From NCBI GenBank assembly GCA_938004115.1, contig CALKWS010000083.1, forward strand, positions 1 through 32,125: DNA of 32,125 nt. The letters are read 5' to 3'. This document shows, in pieces, positions 1-8,264 of the stretch. The number at the start of each line of letters is the position of its first letter. Position 1 is the first letter of the stretch. Under the pieces are notes generated by a model that saw only the letters and a list, made by a program, of their open reading frames with translations, searched no databases and had not been told where the DNA came from. The position numbers were made by a program, and so were the translations under genes. The DNA comes from an uncultured Ruaniaceae bacterium (GTDB taxonomy: Bacteria > Actinomycetota > Actinomycetes > Actinomycetales > Beutenbergiaceae).

Positions 1-25
1 GCAGCGCGGGCCTGGGGCGCCGGAG

Positions 26-1501
26 TTACCGGCTGATCCGGCGCACCACCTCCCGGGCGTTGGCCAGGGCGGCCCCGTGCGCGAGCACCCGATGGGCAGC
101 GTCCGGGGCAGCGCCGGGGACGCCGACGTGGATGACGACCACGTCGGCGGAGTCCGGAAGATCCAGGGCCGCTTCGTCTCCGATGTTGCGGGTGAGCACC
201 CCCACCCGCCGCCCGGGGTTGGCCGTCATCCAGTGGGCCAGGTCCTGTGGCGCCAGGGGCACCAGGCCCGCCTCGGCGGTCAGGGCCTCGGTGAGCACCC
301 GGGCGCGGCCGGCGGCGATATTCACCCCGCGGCGCAGGTCCACCAGGCCGTCGCCGGGGCGGAGCCGCACGTCTCCGCGGGTCTGCACCGCGGCGGAGGC
401 GACGGCGGCACCCACCTGCTCGAGTTCGGCGAGCGCGGTGGGCAGGTCCGGCGCCGGGGTTGCCTCCTGCCGCTCGCGGACCACGGCGCGCAGCGTGCGG
501 TTGCGTTGCGCGCTGGCCGCCAGCGCGGCGGGATCGAGGCGTCCGTCCCGCACCGCCTGCTCGATCCGCCGGTACACGGTGTGGAACAGTTCGGCATCGT
601 CGCGTCCGGCGGTGGGGCCCAGGCACAGCAGGTCGGCGCCCGCCGTCAGGGCGCGCACACTCGCCTCGGCGATCAGTTCTGCGGCGGTGGTGCCCGGTCC
701 GGCGTTTCGGGCACCGTCGTGCAGCGCGGCCATGTCCAGGGCGTCGGTGATGATCGGCCCGCGGTGTCCCAGCCGGCGAAGCAGGGAGGTGACCGCCGGT
801 TCCAGTGACGCCGGGTTCGGGCCGAGCGCGGGGACCACCAGGTGACCGGTCATCACGCTGTCCAGGCCGGCCTTGATGGCCTCGGCGAACGGGTGCACGT
901 CGCGGCGGTGCAGCAAGTCGTGATCGATGTGCAGGGTGGGCAGGGCAAGGTGGGAGTCCACGGCGGTGTCGCCGTGGCCGGGGAAGTGTTTGGCACACGT
1001 GGCCACACCGGCCTCCTGCAGGCCCGCGATGGTGGCGGTCCCGTGGCTGGCCACCACGGCCGGGTCGCAGTGGTAGGAGCGCACGCCGATCACCGGGTTG
1101 GCCGGTTCCGCGGCGACGTCCAGCACCGGGGTCAAAGGCAAGTCGATCCCGGTGGCGCGCAGCAGCCGTCCCTGGGCGTGACCGGCTCGCCGGGTCAGTG
1201 CGAGGTCGCCCGCCTGGCCCAGGGCGCAGGCGCCGGGCAGAAAGGAGCCGGTACCGGCCTGCACCCGGCTGACGTCACCGCCCTCCTCGTCGGAACTGAT
1301 CAGCAGCTGGGGTGCGCGGTGGTGCAACTGCGCCGTCAGTTCCGCTGTGCGTTCCGGCGAGGGGGTGTTCTCCCCGAAGAGCAGCACGCCGGCCAGCCCG
1401 TGGGATGCCGCTGTCCACAGCCACGGCGGCGGCGTGAGGCCGTTGAATCCGGGCAGCAGTACCCCGTGGATACTGCGCTGTAGGTCCTGGTGGGCGTGCA
1501 C
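26..1501 (-). CDS. nagZ: Glycoside hydrolase family 3 beta-N-acetylhexosaminidase (NagZ-like)
   Basis: Predicted exo-acting GH3 enzyme that removes N-acetylglucosamine from glycans, probably peptidoglycan fragments; it would act in the cytoplasm because no signal peptide is visible at the chosen start. Seen: the NagZ signature KHFPGHGDT (about residues 171-179) followed by DSH (182-184, the Asp/His general acid-base pair), and ITDALDM with the likely nucleophile Asp near 253. The N-terminal barrel is followed by about 150 residues resembling a C-terminal GH3 accessory domain, so at 491 aa it is longer than single-domain NagZ (about 340 aa). The start is GTG at 1501: GGAG lies 6 nt upstream and homology-like sequence begins there. 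The frame stays open to 1921, but that extension is Arg/Pro-rich and overlaps the neighbouring gene. Family assignment is firm; the natural substrate is inferred. Confidence 0.85.
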   Translation of the reverse strand: MHAHQDLQRSIHGVLLPGFNGLTPPPWLWTAASHGLAGVLLFGENTPSPERTAELTAQLHHRAPQLLISSDEEGGDVSRVQAGTGSFLPGACALGQAGDLALTRRAGHAQGRLLRATGIDLPLTPVLDVAAEPANPVIGVRSYHCDPAVVASHGTATIAGLQEAGVATCAKHFPGHGDTAVDSHLALPTLHIDHDLLHRRDVHPFAEAIKAGLDSVMTGHLVVPALGPNPASLEPAVTSLLRRLGHRGPIITDALDMAALHDGARNAGPGTTAAELIAEASVRALTAGADLLCLGPTAGRDDAELFHTVYRRIEQAVRDGRLDPAALAASAQRNRTLRAVVRERQEATPAPDLPTALAELEQVGAAVASAAVQTRGDVRLRPGDGLVDLRRGVNIAAGRARVLTEALTAEAGLVPLAPQDLAHWMTANPGRRVGVLTRNIGDEAALDLPDSADVVVIHVGVPGAAPDAAHRVLAHGAALANAREVVRRISR

Positions 1502-1808
1502 GTCATTCTCCGTACGTCCGTGTGCCGCCAGCGGCCGGCGGCGGTGGTGGCACTGACCGAACCTACCGGCCGTCGGTGCCCGTGGCGGGCCTGGCGCGCC
1601 CACCGCCGGGAAGGCCGTGAGCTGCGACGGGTGCACCGCCGGCCGTGCGGGCGTGCCCGCTCGGGTGCCGGTGGGTGTGCGAACGTCGCCGCGTAGCGCC
1701 GCCGTTGCCGAATGGCTAGGCTTAGTGACGTCGGCTCGGGGGCGCCGGTCGCCGACAGACCGGCTCGGGGGCGCTGGCCCTGGGTGATCGGCCGCCGCGG
1801 GGGTGAGA
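1502..1808. other. 307-bp intergenic region upstream of nagZ-like gene
   Basis: No convincing gene is seen. The region contains a 14-bp direct repeat (1732-1745 and 1761-1774) and must hold the promoter of the nagZ-like gene, but I cannot pick out a good -35/-10 pair. Frames open here are Arg/Pro-rich and look like GC-rich read-through rather than coding sequence. Confidence 0.5.
1732..1774. repeat. 14-bp direct repeat, two copies
   Basis: CGGCTCGGGGGCGC occurs at 1732-1745 and again at 1761-1774, 29 bp start to start, in the gap between the thioesterase and nagZ-like genes. The copies are exact. The repeat could be a regulator binding site or the remnant of a small tandem duplication; nothing in the sequence decides between these. 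Confidence 0.6.
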
Positions 1809-2402
1809 TCAGCGGCGGCGGAACTCGATGGGATCGTCCAGCAACGTCTCCAGCGCCGCCCGTTCGGGCCCGGTGAGCCGGCGGGGTCGTCCGCTCGCGG
1901 CCTCCACCAGCACCACGGCACTCATCGCCCGGGCGCACAGGTCCCCCGCCGGTGAGCGCACCTCGTAGCACACGTCCAGGCTCGCCCCGCCGATCCGGCC
2001 TATCCACAGGTGCACCGGCACAGGCTCCTGGCTATAACGCAGCGGCGCCAGGTACTCGATCTCCTGTCGGGCGATCAGCGTGTGGCTGTCTGCGTCCGTA
2101 CCGCCGGAGAGCACTCCGGCGACGGCCCGGGCAGCCGCCACGGCTTCGGGCTCCTGCTGTACCGCCAACGCAGCGGCGCCGGCCGCCGGGGCAGCGCCGG
2201 CCGTACCGCCTGGTGCGCCGCTCGACGCGGCATCCGCGGCGTGGTCGCCGCGATGATCGGTCCGCGTCGTCGGGCTCCCGGTGTCCCAGAACGTGGCGAT
2301 GCGCGCCTCTTCCAGGAGTGTGAACAGGGCCGCGTTGTTCACGTGCCCGTAGCCGTCGATGTCGCTCCAGCGCATCCGGACCGGCACGGTGATGCGGGCC
2401 AT
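1809..2402 (-). CDS. Acyl-CoA thioesterase, 4HBT hotdog fold, with Ala-rich insertion
   Basis: Predicted hotdog-fold thioesterase that hydrolyses acyl-CoA thioesters; the substrate is unknown. Seen: an N-terminal stretch matching the 4-hydroxybenzoyl-CoA thioesterase family, W-S-D-I-D-G-Y-G-H-V-N-N (residues 12-23), where the Asp beside GHVNN is the usual catalytic residue, then LFTLLEEAR. The second half (IEYLAPLRY, VCYEVR) also fits the fold. At 197 aa it exceeds the usual 130-150 because of an Ala/Gly-rich insert at about residues 43-102. The ATG at 2402 lies 2 nt after the stop of ettA, so the two are probably co-transcribed and possibly translationally coupled. A thioesterase directly behind ettA recurs in actinobacteria as far as I recall. 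Family confidence is good; the role is open. Confidence 0.83.
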   Translation of the reverse strand: MARITVPVRMRWSDIDGYGHVNNAALFTLLEEARIATFWDTGSPTTRTDHRGDHAADAASSGAPGGTAGAAPAAGAAALAVQQEPEAVAAARAVAGVLSGGTDADSHTLIARQEIEYLAPLRYSQEPVPVHLWIGRIGGASLDVCYEVRSPAGDLCARAMSAVVLVEAASGRPRRLTGPERAALETLLDDPIEFRRR

Positions 2403-2404
2403 GA

Positions 2405-4087
2405 TCAGTCGCGGGTGAGTTTGCGGTAGGTCACCCGGTGCGGACGAGCCGCATCCGCGCCCAGCCGTTCGACCTTGTTCTCCTCGTACGCGGCGAAGTT
2501 GCCCTCGAACCAGTACCAGTTCGCGGGGTTCTCCTCCGTGCCTTCCCACGCGAGCATGTGGGTGGCCACCCGGTCCAGGAACCACCGGTCGTGGGAGACC
2601 ACCACGGCGCAACCGGGGAAGTTCAGCAGCGCGTTCTCCAGGCTGCCCAGGGTCTCCACGTCCAGGTCGTTGGTGGGCTCGTCCAGCAGGAGCAGGTTCC
2701 CGCCCTGCTTGAGGGTCAGGGCCAGGTTGAGCCTGTTGCGCTCACCGCCGGAGAGCACGCCGGCGGGCTTCTGCTGGTCGGCGCCCTTGAACCCGAACTG
2801 GGAGACGTAGGCCCGAGAGGGGATCTCCACGTTGCCGACCTCGATGAAGTCCAGGCCGTCGGAGACGACCTCCCACAGCGTCTTGTCCGGGTCGATCCCC
2901 CCGCGGCTCTGGTCCACGTAGGAGATCTTCACGCTGTCCCCGATCTTCAGCTCGCCGCCGTCGAGCGGCTCCAGCCCCACGATCGTCTTGAACAGGGTGG
3001 TCTTACCCACCCCGTTCGGTCCGATCACACCGACGATGCCGTTGGGGGGCAGGCTGAAGCTCAGCCCGTCGATGAGCGTCCGGTCGCCGAACCCCTTGCG
3101 CAGGTCGGTGGCCTCGATCACCTGCGAACCCAGGCGCGGGCCGGGCGGGATCTGGATCTCCTCGAAATCGAGTTTGCGGGTCCGTTCCGCCTCCGCAGCC
3201 ATCTCCTCGTAGCGTGCCAGCCGTGCTTTGGACTTGGCCTGGCGTGCCTTCGCGCCCGATCGCACCCATTCCAACTCGCTGGCGAGTCGTTTGGCGAGTT
3301 TGGCGTCCTTCTTACCCTGGATCTGCAGCCGCTCCTGCTTCTTCTCCAAGTAGGTGGAGTAGTTGCCCTCGTAGGGGTAGAGGCGCCCGCGGTCCACCTC
3401 GGCGATCCACTCGGCCACATGGTCCAGGAAGTACCGGTCGTGGGTGACCGCGATCACCGCACCGGGGTACTTGGCCAGGTGCTGCTCCAGCCAGAGCACG
3501 CTCTCGGCGTCCAGGTGGTTGGTGGGCTCGTCCAGCAACAACAGGTCGGGCTGTTCCAGGAGCAGTTTGGCCAGCGCCACCCGGCGCCGCTCCCCTCCGG
3601 ACAGGTTCGTCACCGGTGCGTCGGCCGGCGGCAGCCGCAGTGCTTCCATCGCCTGTTCCAGTTGGGAGTCCAGGTCCCAGGCGTCAGCGGCGTCGATCTC
3701 GCCCTGCAGCGTGCCCATCTCGGCCATCAGCGAATCGAAGTCGGCATCCGGCTCGGCCATCTGCTCGCCGATCTCGTTGAACCGGTCCACCTTGCCCTTG
3801 ATGTCCGCAACGCCTTCCTCGACGTTGCCCAGCACCGTCTTCTCCTCGTTGAGCGGCGGCTCCTGCAGCAGGATCCCCACGGTGTAGCCGGGACTCAGCC
3901 GCGCCTCACCGTTGGAGGGTGTGTCCAGGCCGGCCATGATCTTCAGGATGGTCGACTTACCCGCGCCGTTGGGTCCAAGCATCCCGATCTTCGCCCCGGG
4001 CAGGAACGACATCGTCACGTCATCGAGGATGACTTTGTCCCCGTGCGCTTTGCGCGCACGGACCATCGAGTAGATGTATTCGGCCAC
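2405..4087 (-). CDS. ettA: Energy-dependent translational throttle protein EttA (ABC-F ATPase)
   Basis: ABC-F ATPase that binds the ribosomal E site and gates the start of elongation according to cellular energy state; it has no membrane domain. Seen: two nucleotide-binding domains. The first has Walker A GPNGAGKST (residues 38-46), signature LSGGERRRVALAK and DEPTNHLD. The second has GPNGVGKTT, LSGGERNRLNLAL and DEPTNDLD. The start region AEYIYSMVRARKAHG matches EttA N-termini. From the GTG at 4087 the protein is 560 aa, close to E. coli EttA (555 aa), which is why I reject the 27-residue upstream extension. An AAAGG ribosome-binding site lies about 10 nt upstream. The thioesterase gene follows after 2 nt. 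Confidence 0.93.
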   Translation of the reverse strand: MAEYIYSMVRARKAHGDKVILDDVTMSFLPGAKIGMLGPNGAGKSTILKIMAGLDTPSNGEARLSPGYTVGILLQEPPLNEEKTVLGNVEEGVADIKGKVDRFNEIGEQMAEPDADFDSLMAEMGTLQGEIDAADAWDLDSQLEQAMEALRLPPADAPVTNLSGGERRRVALAKLLLEQPDLLLLDEPTNHLDAESVLWLEQHLAKYPGAVIAVTHDRYFLDHVAEWIAEVDRGRLYPYEGNYSTYLEKKQERLQIQGKKDAKLAKRLASELEWVRSGAKARQAKSKARLARYEEMAAEAERTRKLDFEEIQIPPGPRLGSQVIEATDLRKGFGDRTLIDGLSFSLPPNGIVGVIGPNGVGKTTLFKTIVGLEPLDGGELKIGDSVKISYVDQSRGGIDPDKTLWEVVSDGLDFIEVGNVEIPSRAYVSQFGFKGADQQKPAGVLSGGERNRLNLALTLKQGGNLLLLDEPTNDLDVETLGSLENALLNFPGCAVVVSHDRWFLDRVATHMLAWEGTEENPANWYWFEGNFAAYEENKVERLGADAARPHRVTYRKLTRD

Positions 4088-4198
4088 AGGCGATGAACCT
4101 TTCACAACAGTGGGGCCCTGCACCGTGAGGCGGGTGGGCCCGGGTACGTGGTCACGTGCCGCGGGCACCTCACAGGTACGACGGCCCCGGCAGCCTCA

Positions 4199-4229
4199 AC
4201 TATAGGCGTCTTGCACCCGTCCACCTCAA
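4199..4229 (-). promoter_or_regulatory. Candidate promoter of ettA
   Basis: Reading the minus strand, TTGAGG (4224-4229) is followed after a 19-nt spacer by TATAGT (4199-4204), a strong -10 match. Transcription would start near 4192, giving a leader of about 105 nt before the ettA GTG. The spacer is longer than the usual 17 nt, so the -35 assignment is less certain than the -10. Confidence 0.5.
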
Positions 4230-4268
4230 GTCGTCCCCGGGAATCCCGGTCTGCTCCCGCCCGGGGGT

Positions 4269-4286
4269 CGCTGCCGCGCCGCAGCG
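4269..4286 (-). terminator. Hairpin directly after the ssb-like gene
   Basis: CGCTGC (4269-4274) and GCAGCG (4281-4286) form a 6-bp stem with a 6-nt loop, starting 2 nt beyond the stop of the SSB gene. There is no U-tract. A terminator function is plausible from position only. Confidence 0.35.
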
Positions 4287-4288
4287 GG

Positions 4289-4870
4289 CTACAGGCCCGA
4301 GACGAGTTTGCTCACCATCGAACGGTCATCCTCCCCCGCTGTGGGGTCGGCGTGCTCGTCCGGGAGCGGATTGCCGTCCTCGTCCACCCGGCTGTAGCCG
4401 GCCTCCTCGGCCGGGCTCCCCACGGTCCCGTTCCCGCCCGGCGGCACAGACGCGTCGGAGCCGCCCGGGCCCGCGGATTCCGTGGTGCCGTCCTCGGCAC
4501 CGGGGGCCACCCGGACCCTGGAGATCGCCACCGGGTACTTGTTCAGGTCCGGTCCGAAGGCGCGGGCGCTGATCACGGCCTTGGTCCCTGACCGGTCCCC
4601 GTCCTGCCAGTCACGGAACTCCACCGTGCCGCTGACGATCACCGCATCTCCCTTGGCGATACTCTGCTGCGCATTGATGGCCATCCGTCCGCGTAGCCAT
4701 ACGTCGTACCAGGACGTGTTCCCGTCCCGCCACTCGCCACTGAGCCGGTCCAGGAACCGCGGTGTGGTGGCCATGCTCAACACCAGCCGCGGCCCTTCCC
4801 CCTCCTTGCCCTCGAAGAAGGTCGGGGGGCCTCCGACGTTCCCAGCCACCGTGATCATCGTCTCTCGCAT
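4289..4870 (-). CDS. ssb: Single-stranded DNA-binding protein, secondary paralogue type
   Basis: Predicted OB-fold protein that coats single-stranded DNA. Seen: MITVAGNVGG, the strand SWYDVWLRGRMA, then AQQSIAKGDAVIVSGTVEFRDWQ-type sequence (about residues 5-110), a recognisable SSB core. The C-terminal half is Gly/Pro/Glu-rich and disordered-looking. The protein ends in SMVSKLVSGL and lacks the acidic DDDIPF-like tip with which housekeeping SSBs recruit partner proteins, so I read it as a secondary SSB. The start is ATG at 4870, with GGAAGGA about 6 nt upstream. The long frame further upstream is Arg/His-rich and does not look coding. It stands between ettA and the GTPase pair with 200-nt-scale gaps on both sides, so it is probably its own transcript. 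Confidence 0.85.
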   Translation of the reverse strand: MRETMITVAGNVGGPPTFFEGKEGEGPRLVLSMATTPRFLDRLSGEWRDGNTSWYDVWLRGRMAINAQQSIAKGDAVIVSGTVEFRDWQDGDRSGTKAVISARAFGPDLNKYPVAISRVRVAPGAEDGTTESAGPGGSDASVPPGGNGTVGSPAEEAGYSRVDEDGNPLPDEHADPTAGEDDRSMVSKLVSGL

Positions 4871-4971
4871 GGTTCGTCCTTCCCTCGCGGCCGTGCCGCT
4901 TCGTCTCCGGTCCTTCCGGTGCCGGACACGATGCCGGTGTCGGGTACCCGGCACACCGGTCGCAGGTCGGG

Positions 4972-5010
4972 CTGTGGACGGGCTCGACGGCGCACGTAGT
5001 CCTGTGGACG
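4972..5010 (+). repeat. Two CTGTGGACG boxes upstream of ssb-like gene
   Basis: CTGTGGACG occurs at 4972-4980 and 5002-5010, exactly 30 bp apart, in the gap upstream of the SSB gene. The core TGTGGAC resembles the DnaA-box complement TGTGGACAA but differs at the outer positions. They may be regulator sites; chance is also possible in this composition. Confidence 0.35.
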
Positions 5011-5115
5011 AACGGACTGCCGGGACATCTGCGGACTCGGGAAGTACGCAGCCGCACGCGACGGTGGAGGAACACCGGAAGCACGTCGGCGTCGAGGCGA
5101 CCGAACGTCGACGGG

Positions 5116-6630
5116 TTAGGGGGTGACCAGGGCGCGGCGAACCTGGTCGTGTTCGGCGAGGGGCTCCCGGGTGGGCTCGATCAGGTCGGTGGTGACCACG
5201 GTGCGCAACTCGTCCGTCACCGCCGTCAGGTACGCGCTGGCGCGTGCGGCCGCAGCCGCGCGGCGTCGTCGTCGGGCAATCAGCCTCAGCATGACCGCAG
5301 CGAGCACGCCTGCGGTACCACCGCCCGCACACGCCCAGATGAGGGCGGCCGGCGGGGTGGTCATCCCGAGCCAACCCAGCCCGGCGAGCACACCGGCCGC
5401 CGCCAGCGCCAGCACCCCCAGCGTGAGCAGCACCTGGGCGATCGCGCGCATCCGCCGTGCGGAGTGTTCGGTGCTGTCCGGCAGCGGCACCCTGCTCAGC
5501 GCCCGCCACAGATGGTCATAGAACGCCTGGGCCGGTGGCACCTGCGCGGTGACCGCCTCCTGCCAGCGTTCGGGCATCCCGGCCGTGGCCTTGGCCAGCC
5601 AACGCTCACGGATGGCGTCGATGCGGGAACGGGCGGGCCGTTGGGTGGGGCTGAGTGCGACCTGGCGGGGACTGGCAACCGCCGCACGGATGGACTCGGA
5701 CACCGCGGGCACCCCCGAGGCAGTGGCCAGGTTCTCCGCTGTGGTCTGGGCGTCGTCCGGTTCGGGCTGGGTGGCACCGACATGGGACCGCAGCCGGCTC
5801 GCGGTGGCTTCCAGCTGGGCGCGGGCGGTGCGCGCCGAGACCGACGGCGAGGCCACCGTCTGAGCGAGCCGGTCCCGGACCGGTTCCAGCCCGGTGCCCT
5901 CCCGTACGGAGGTCAGCAGGACCTGCACGTCCTGCAGCCCGTCCTCGCTGAGCAGCCGGGCCACGTCGGCCCGAACCTGCTCCTGGGTGTCAGCAGGGAT
6001 GGTGTCGACCTGGTTCACCACCACCAGCATCGAGTCCTCCCGTCCGGCCAGGGCTCGCAGGTACCGCTCGTGCAGGACGTTGTCGGCATACTTCTGCGGG
6101 TCGACCACCCACACCAGCAGGTCGATCAGGGGTAGCAACCGGTCCACCTGCCGCGCGTGTCCCGATTCGACCGAATCGTGGTCGGGCAGGTCGAGTAGGA
6201 CGAGTCCTTCCAGGTCGCGGTGCTCATCGCGGTCGAGCACCGAGTCCCGTTGGATCCGTCGCGTGGGATCCACCCCGAGGAAGTCCAGGAGTTCGGCCGC
6301 CGTGCTCCCCCAACTGCACGCGGCGGCCTGAGCGGTCGTCGGCCGGATCACACCCACATCGGCGAAGTCCAGTCCGGAGATGGCGTTGAACAGCGACGAC
6401 TTGCCCGACCCGGTGCCGCCGACCAGGGCGACCACGGTGTGGCCCACTCCCAGCCGCAACCGGTGATCCACCCGGTCCAGTTCCACCTGTGCGGCCTCGG
6501 CCACGTCGGGCGGGATGCGCGAGCCGGCCACCTCGATCGCATTCGCGATGCGGGCACCGCGGCGATTCAGCGCGTCCTGATCGAGGCCTGCTCGGGTGTC
6601 AGCAGGAGTGTGGTCAATCGTGGTGCTCAC
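5116..6630 (-). CDS. Membrane-anchored YfjP/dynamin-like GTPase (second of pair)
   Basis: Predicted GTPase with a membrane hairpin, 504 aa. Seen: P-loop GGTGSGKSS (residues 71-79), RPTT (about 96-99, switch I), DLPDHDS (147-153, G3 position) and NQVD (206-209, G4). Then a long helical region and two hydrophobic segments (about 399-420 and 428-451) followed by a basic cluster. The G3 motif has Asp where classical DxxG has Gly. The GTG start (6630) overlaps the TGA of the upstream GTPase by 4 nt (GTGA), so the two are translationally coupled and probably work as a pair. Known paired bacterial dynamin-like proteins (mycobacterial IniA/IniC, Streptomyces DynA/DynB) remodel membranes or stabilise septa; a similar role here is inference. 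Confidence 0.8.
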   Translation of the reverse strand: MSTTIDHTPADTRAGLDQDALNRRGARIANAIEVAGSRIPPDVAEAAQVELDRVDHRLRLGVGHTVVALVGGTGSGKSSLFNAISGLDFADVGVIRPTTAQAAACSWGSTAAELLDFLGVDPTRRIQRDSVLDRDEHRDLEGLVLLDLPDHDSVESGHARQVDRLLPLIDLLVWVVDPQKYADNVLHERYLRALAGREDSMLVVVNQVDTIPADTQEQVRADVARLLSEDGLQDVQVLLTSVREGTGLEPVRDRLAQTVASPSVSARTARAQLEATASRLRSHVGATQPEPDDAQTTAENLATASGVPAVSESIRAAVASPRQVALSPTQRPARSRIDAIRERWLAKATAGMPERWQEAVTAQVPPAQAFYDHLWRALSRVPLPDSTEHSARRMRAIAQVLLTLGVLALAAAGVLAGLGWLGMTTPPAALIWACAGGGTAGVLAAVMLRLIARRRRRAAAAARASAYLTAVTDELRTVVTTDLIEPTREPLAEHDQVRRALVTP

Positions 6631-8264
6631 ACGTACCCCTTCAACTCGCCCGCGCGCAGCCGCAGGCTGCGGGCGGGGGCATCATCGACGCTCAACTCAT
6701 CGAGCACGGTCAGGTAGGGCTCCGACTCCGTGGCTACCGCAGCCGCCGCCCACTCCCCCAGCGTGCTGCGCAGTTCGGCGATCAGGCCCTCCGCGCGGGT
6801 TCCGAACCAACGCACCAGGGCACGCTCGGCGCCGTCCACGCCGATCGCGGCGACCTCCAGCAGCGCCGCGGTGGCGCCGGCGTCCAGGCCGGCATGATCG
6901 GCCGTGAGGCCCGCCTCGGCGCAACGGCGCTCACTCTCGGTGGCCCACTCGGCGATCAGGGTTTCCAGTCGTTTCTCCCTGGCCTCGCCGGCCGCGTCGG
7001 TCTCCACCCGCTCGGTGACCTGCCGCCCGGCTGCGCTTTCGGCCAGCATCTGCCGGATCGATAGTTCGGCTCCCGTGCCGGCTTCCCGGATCAGCGACCC
7101 TGCCGCCCCCACCGCGGTGTCGCGTAATGATTTCACCGACTCCACCCGGGCTGCGGCCGAGCGGCGCGCCCGCCACCGCTCCCGTGGGCCGGTGGGATCG
7201 GTGGCCAGCGGAGCGAGCACACCACCGGAACTGGCGCCCGCCAGCCATGCGGTGGTCGGAGCGCCGATCGCCGCGGCGCCGGCGTTCAGGTCCTTCTCGA
7301 TCTGCACCGCTGTCGGTCGGACCGCAGCGACCACCTGGCCCTGCAGGGACCGGGAGGTGCGCCGTTGGGTCTCCACCGCCGCGGCGACCTCCTGGACGTC
7401 GCGGCGCAGGGAGGGCCACGCCCCCCGTACCGTACGGGCGATCACCGCCCGGGATTGGCTCTGGGCGCCCAGGATCTTCAACCAGGCCACCCATTCGGCG
7501 ACGAGCCCGTCCTCCAGGACGCCTTCGTGCGGTCCGACGTCGGGGACGACGAACAGCGGCAAGGAGCCGAATCCCTGGGCCTGCAACCGCTGGAACAGGT
7601 CGCGCCGTACCTCCACCAGGGCATCGGGGTCGATCCGGTTCAGGACCACTGCCAGAGACAGGCCACGTTCGCTGGCCTCGCGCAGGCGGGCCCACGGCAC
7701 CGCGTCGCCGTACCGGGATCCGGTGGTCACGAAGACCCACAGGTCGGCCAGTTCGATCAGTTCCAGCGCCAGGTCGCGGTTGGAGGCCCGCACCGAATCC
7801 AGGTCCGGGGCGTCCAGGAGGCCCAGCCCGCGGGGTACCCGCTCATGGGTGACCACATCGGCCAGTTCCTCCACCGGGTGGCCCTCGAGGTACTGGGCGT
7901 CCTGGGGATGGATCGCGAGCACGGGTTGGCGGGTGGTGGGGCGCAGCACACCGGCCGGGCTGACCTCCTCACCGAGGACGGAGTTCAACAGGGTCGACTT
8001 GCCCGCACCGGTGGAACCGCCGATCACCACCAGGACCGGTGCGGCGACTTCCCGCAGCCTGGGGATCAGGTGGTTGCGCACCTGCGCCACCAGCCGGGTC
8101 CGAAGGCTCCGGGCCTCCTGCACGCCCGGTGCTTCCAGGGCCAGCGGGGCGGCCTCCAGGTTGACCAGGAGATCCTCGATCACCTCGACCATCGGCAGGC
8201 GGCCTTGGGTGCCCGCCTCGCCCAATCCGTTGCGGGCGGGGCTGGGTGCGGGCTGGGTACTCAC
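6627..8264 (-). CDS. Dynamin-like/YfjP-type GTPase, soluble partner (first of pair)
   Basis: Predicted GTP-binding protein of about 545 aa without clear membrane segments. Seen: P-loop GGSTGAGKST (residues 82-91), RPTT (108-111), DAPDLDS (151-157, G3 position) and NRID (209-212, G4), followed by a long Ala/Glu/Arg-rich helical tail. The layout matches its downstream partner, including the DxPDxDS form of G3, which suggests an ancient duplication. I chose the GTG at 8264 (VSTQPAPSPARNG) because AGG lies just upstream. A GTG at 8300 in the same frame has no ribosome-binding site and cannot be fully excluded. The 259-bp gap upstream shows no gene and should carry the promoter of the pair. Confidence 0.78.
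   Translation of the reverse strand: MSTQPAPSPARNGLGEAGTQGRLPMVEVIEDLLVNLEAAPLALEAPGVQEARSLRTRLVAQVRNHLIPRLREVAAPVLVVIGGSTGAGKSTLLNSVLGEEVSPAGVLRPTTRQPVLAIHPQDAQYLEGHPVEELADVVTHERVPRGLGLLDAPDLDSVRASNRDLALELIELADLWVFVTTGSRYGDAVPWARLREASERGLSLAVVLNRIDPDALVEVRRDLFQRLQAQGFGSLPLFVVPDVGPHEGVLEDGLVAEWVAWLKILGAQSQSRAVIARTVRGAWPSLRRDVQEVAAAVETQRRTSRSLQGQVVAAVRPTAVQIEKDLNAGAAAIGAPTTAWLAGASSGGVLAPLATDPTGPRERWRARRSAAARVESVKSLRDTAVGAAGSLIREAGTGAELSIRQMLAESAAGRQVTERVETDAAGEAREKRLETLIAEWATESERRCAEAGLTADHAGLDAGATAALLEVAAIGVDGAERALVRWFGTRAEGLIAELRSTLGEWAAAAVATESEPYLTVLDELSVDDAPARSLRLRAGELKGYV

Noticed and set aside
1502..1921. 140-residue N-terminal extension of the nagZ-like protein
   Set aside because: The extension is Pro/Arg-rich, overlaps the thioesterase gene and lacks a start signal, whereas GTG 1501 has a good ribosome-binding site.
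2438..4096. 552-codon open frame antisense to ettA
   Set aside because: It lies opposite a certain gene and its composition (Gln/His/Leu/Val-rich mirror of the ABC-F codons) is that of a reverse-strand shadow.
4871..5509. Long N-terminal extension of the SSB frame
   Set aside because: It overlaps the GTPase gene and is Arg/Gly/His-rich. ATG 4870 has a GGAAGGA site and begins the OB fold.
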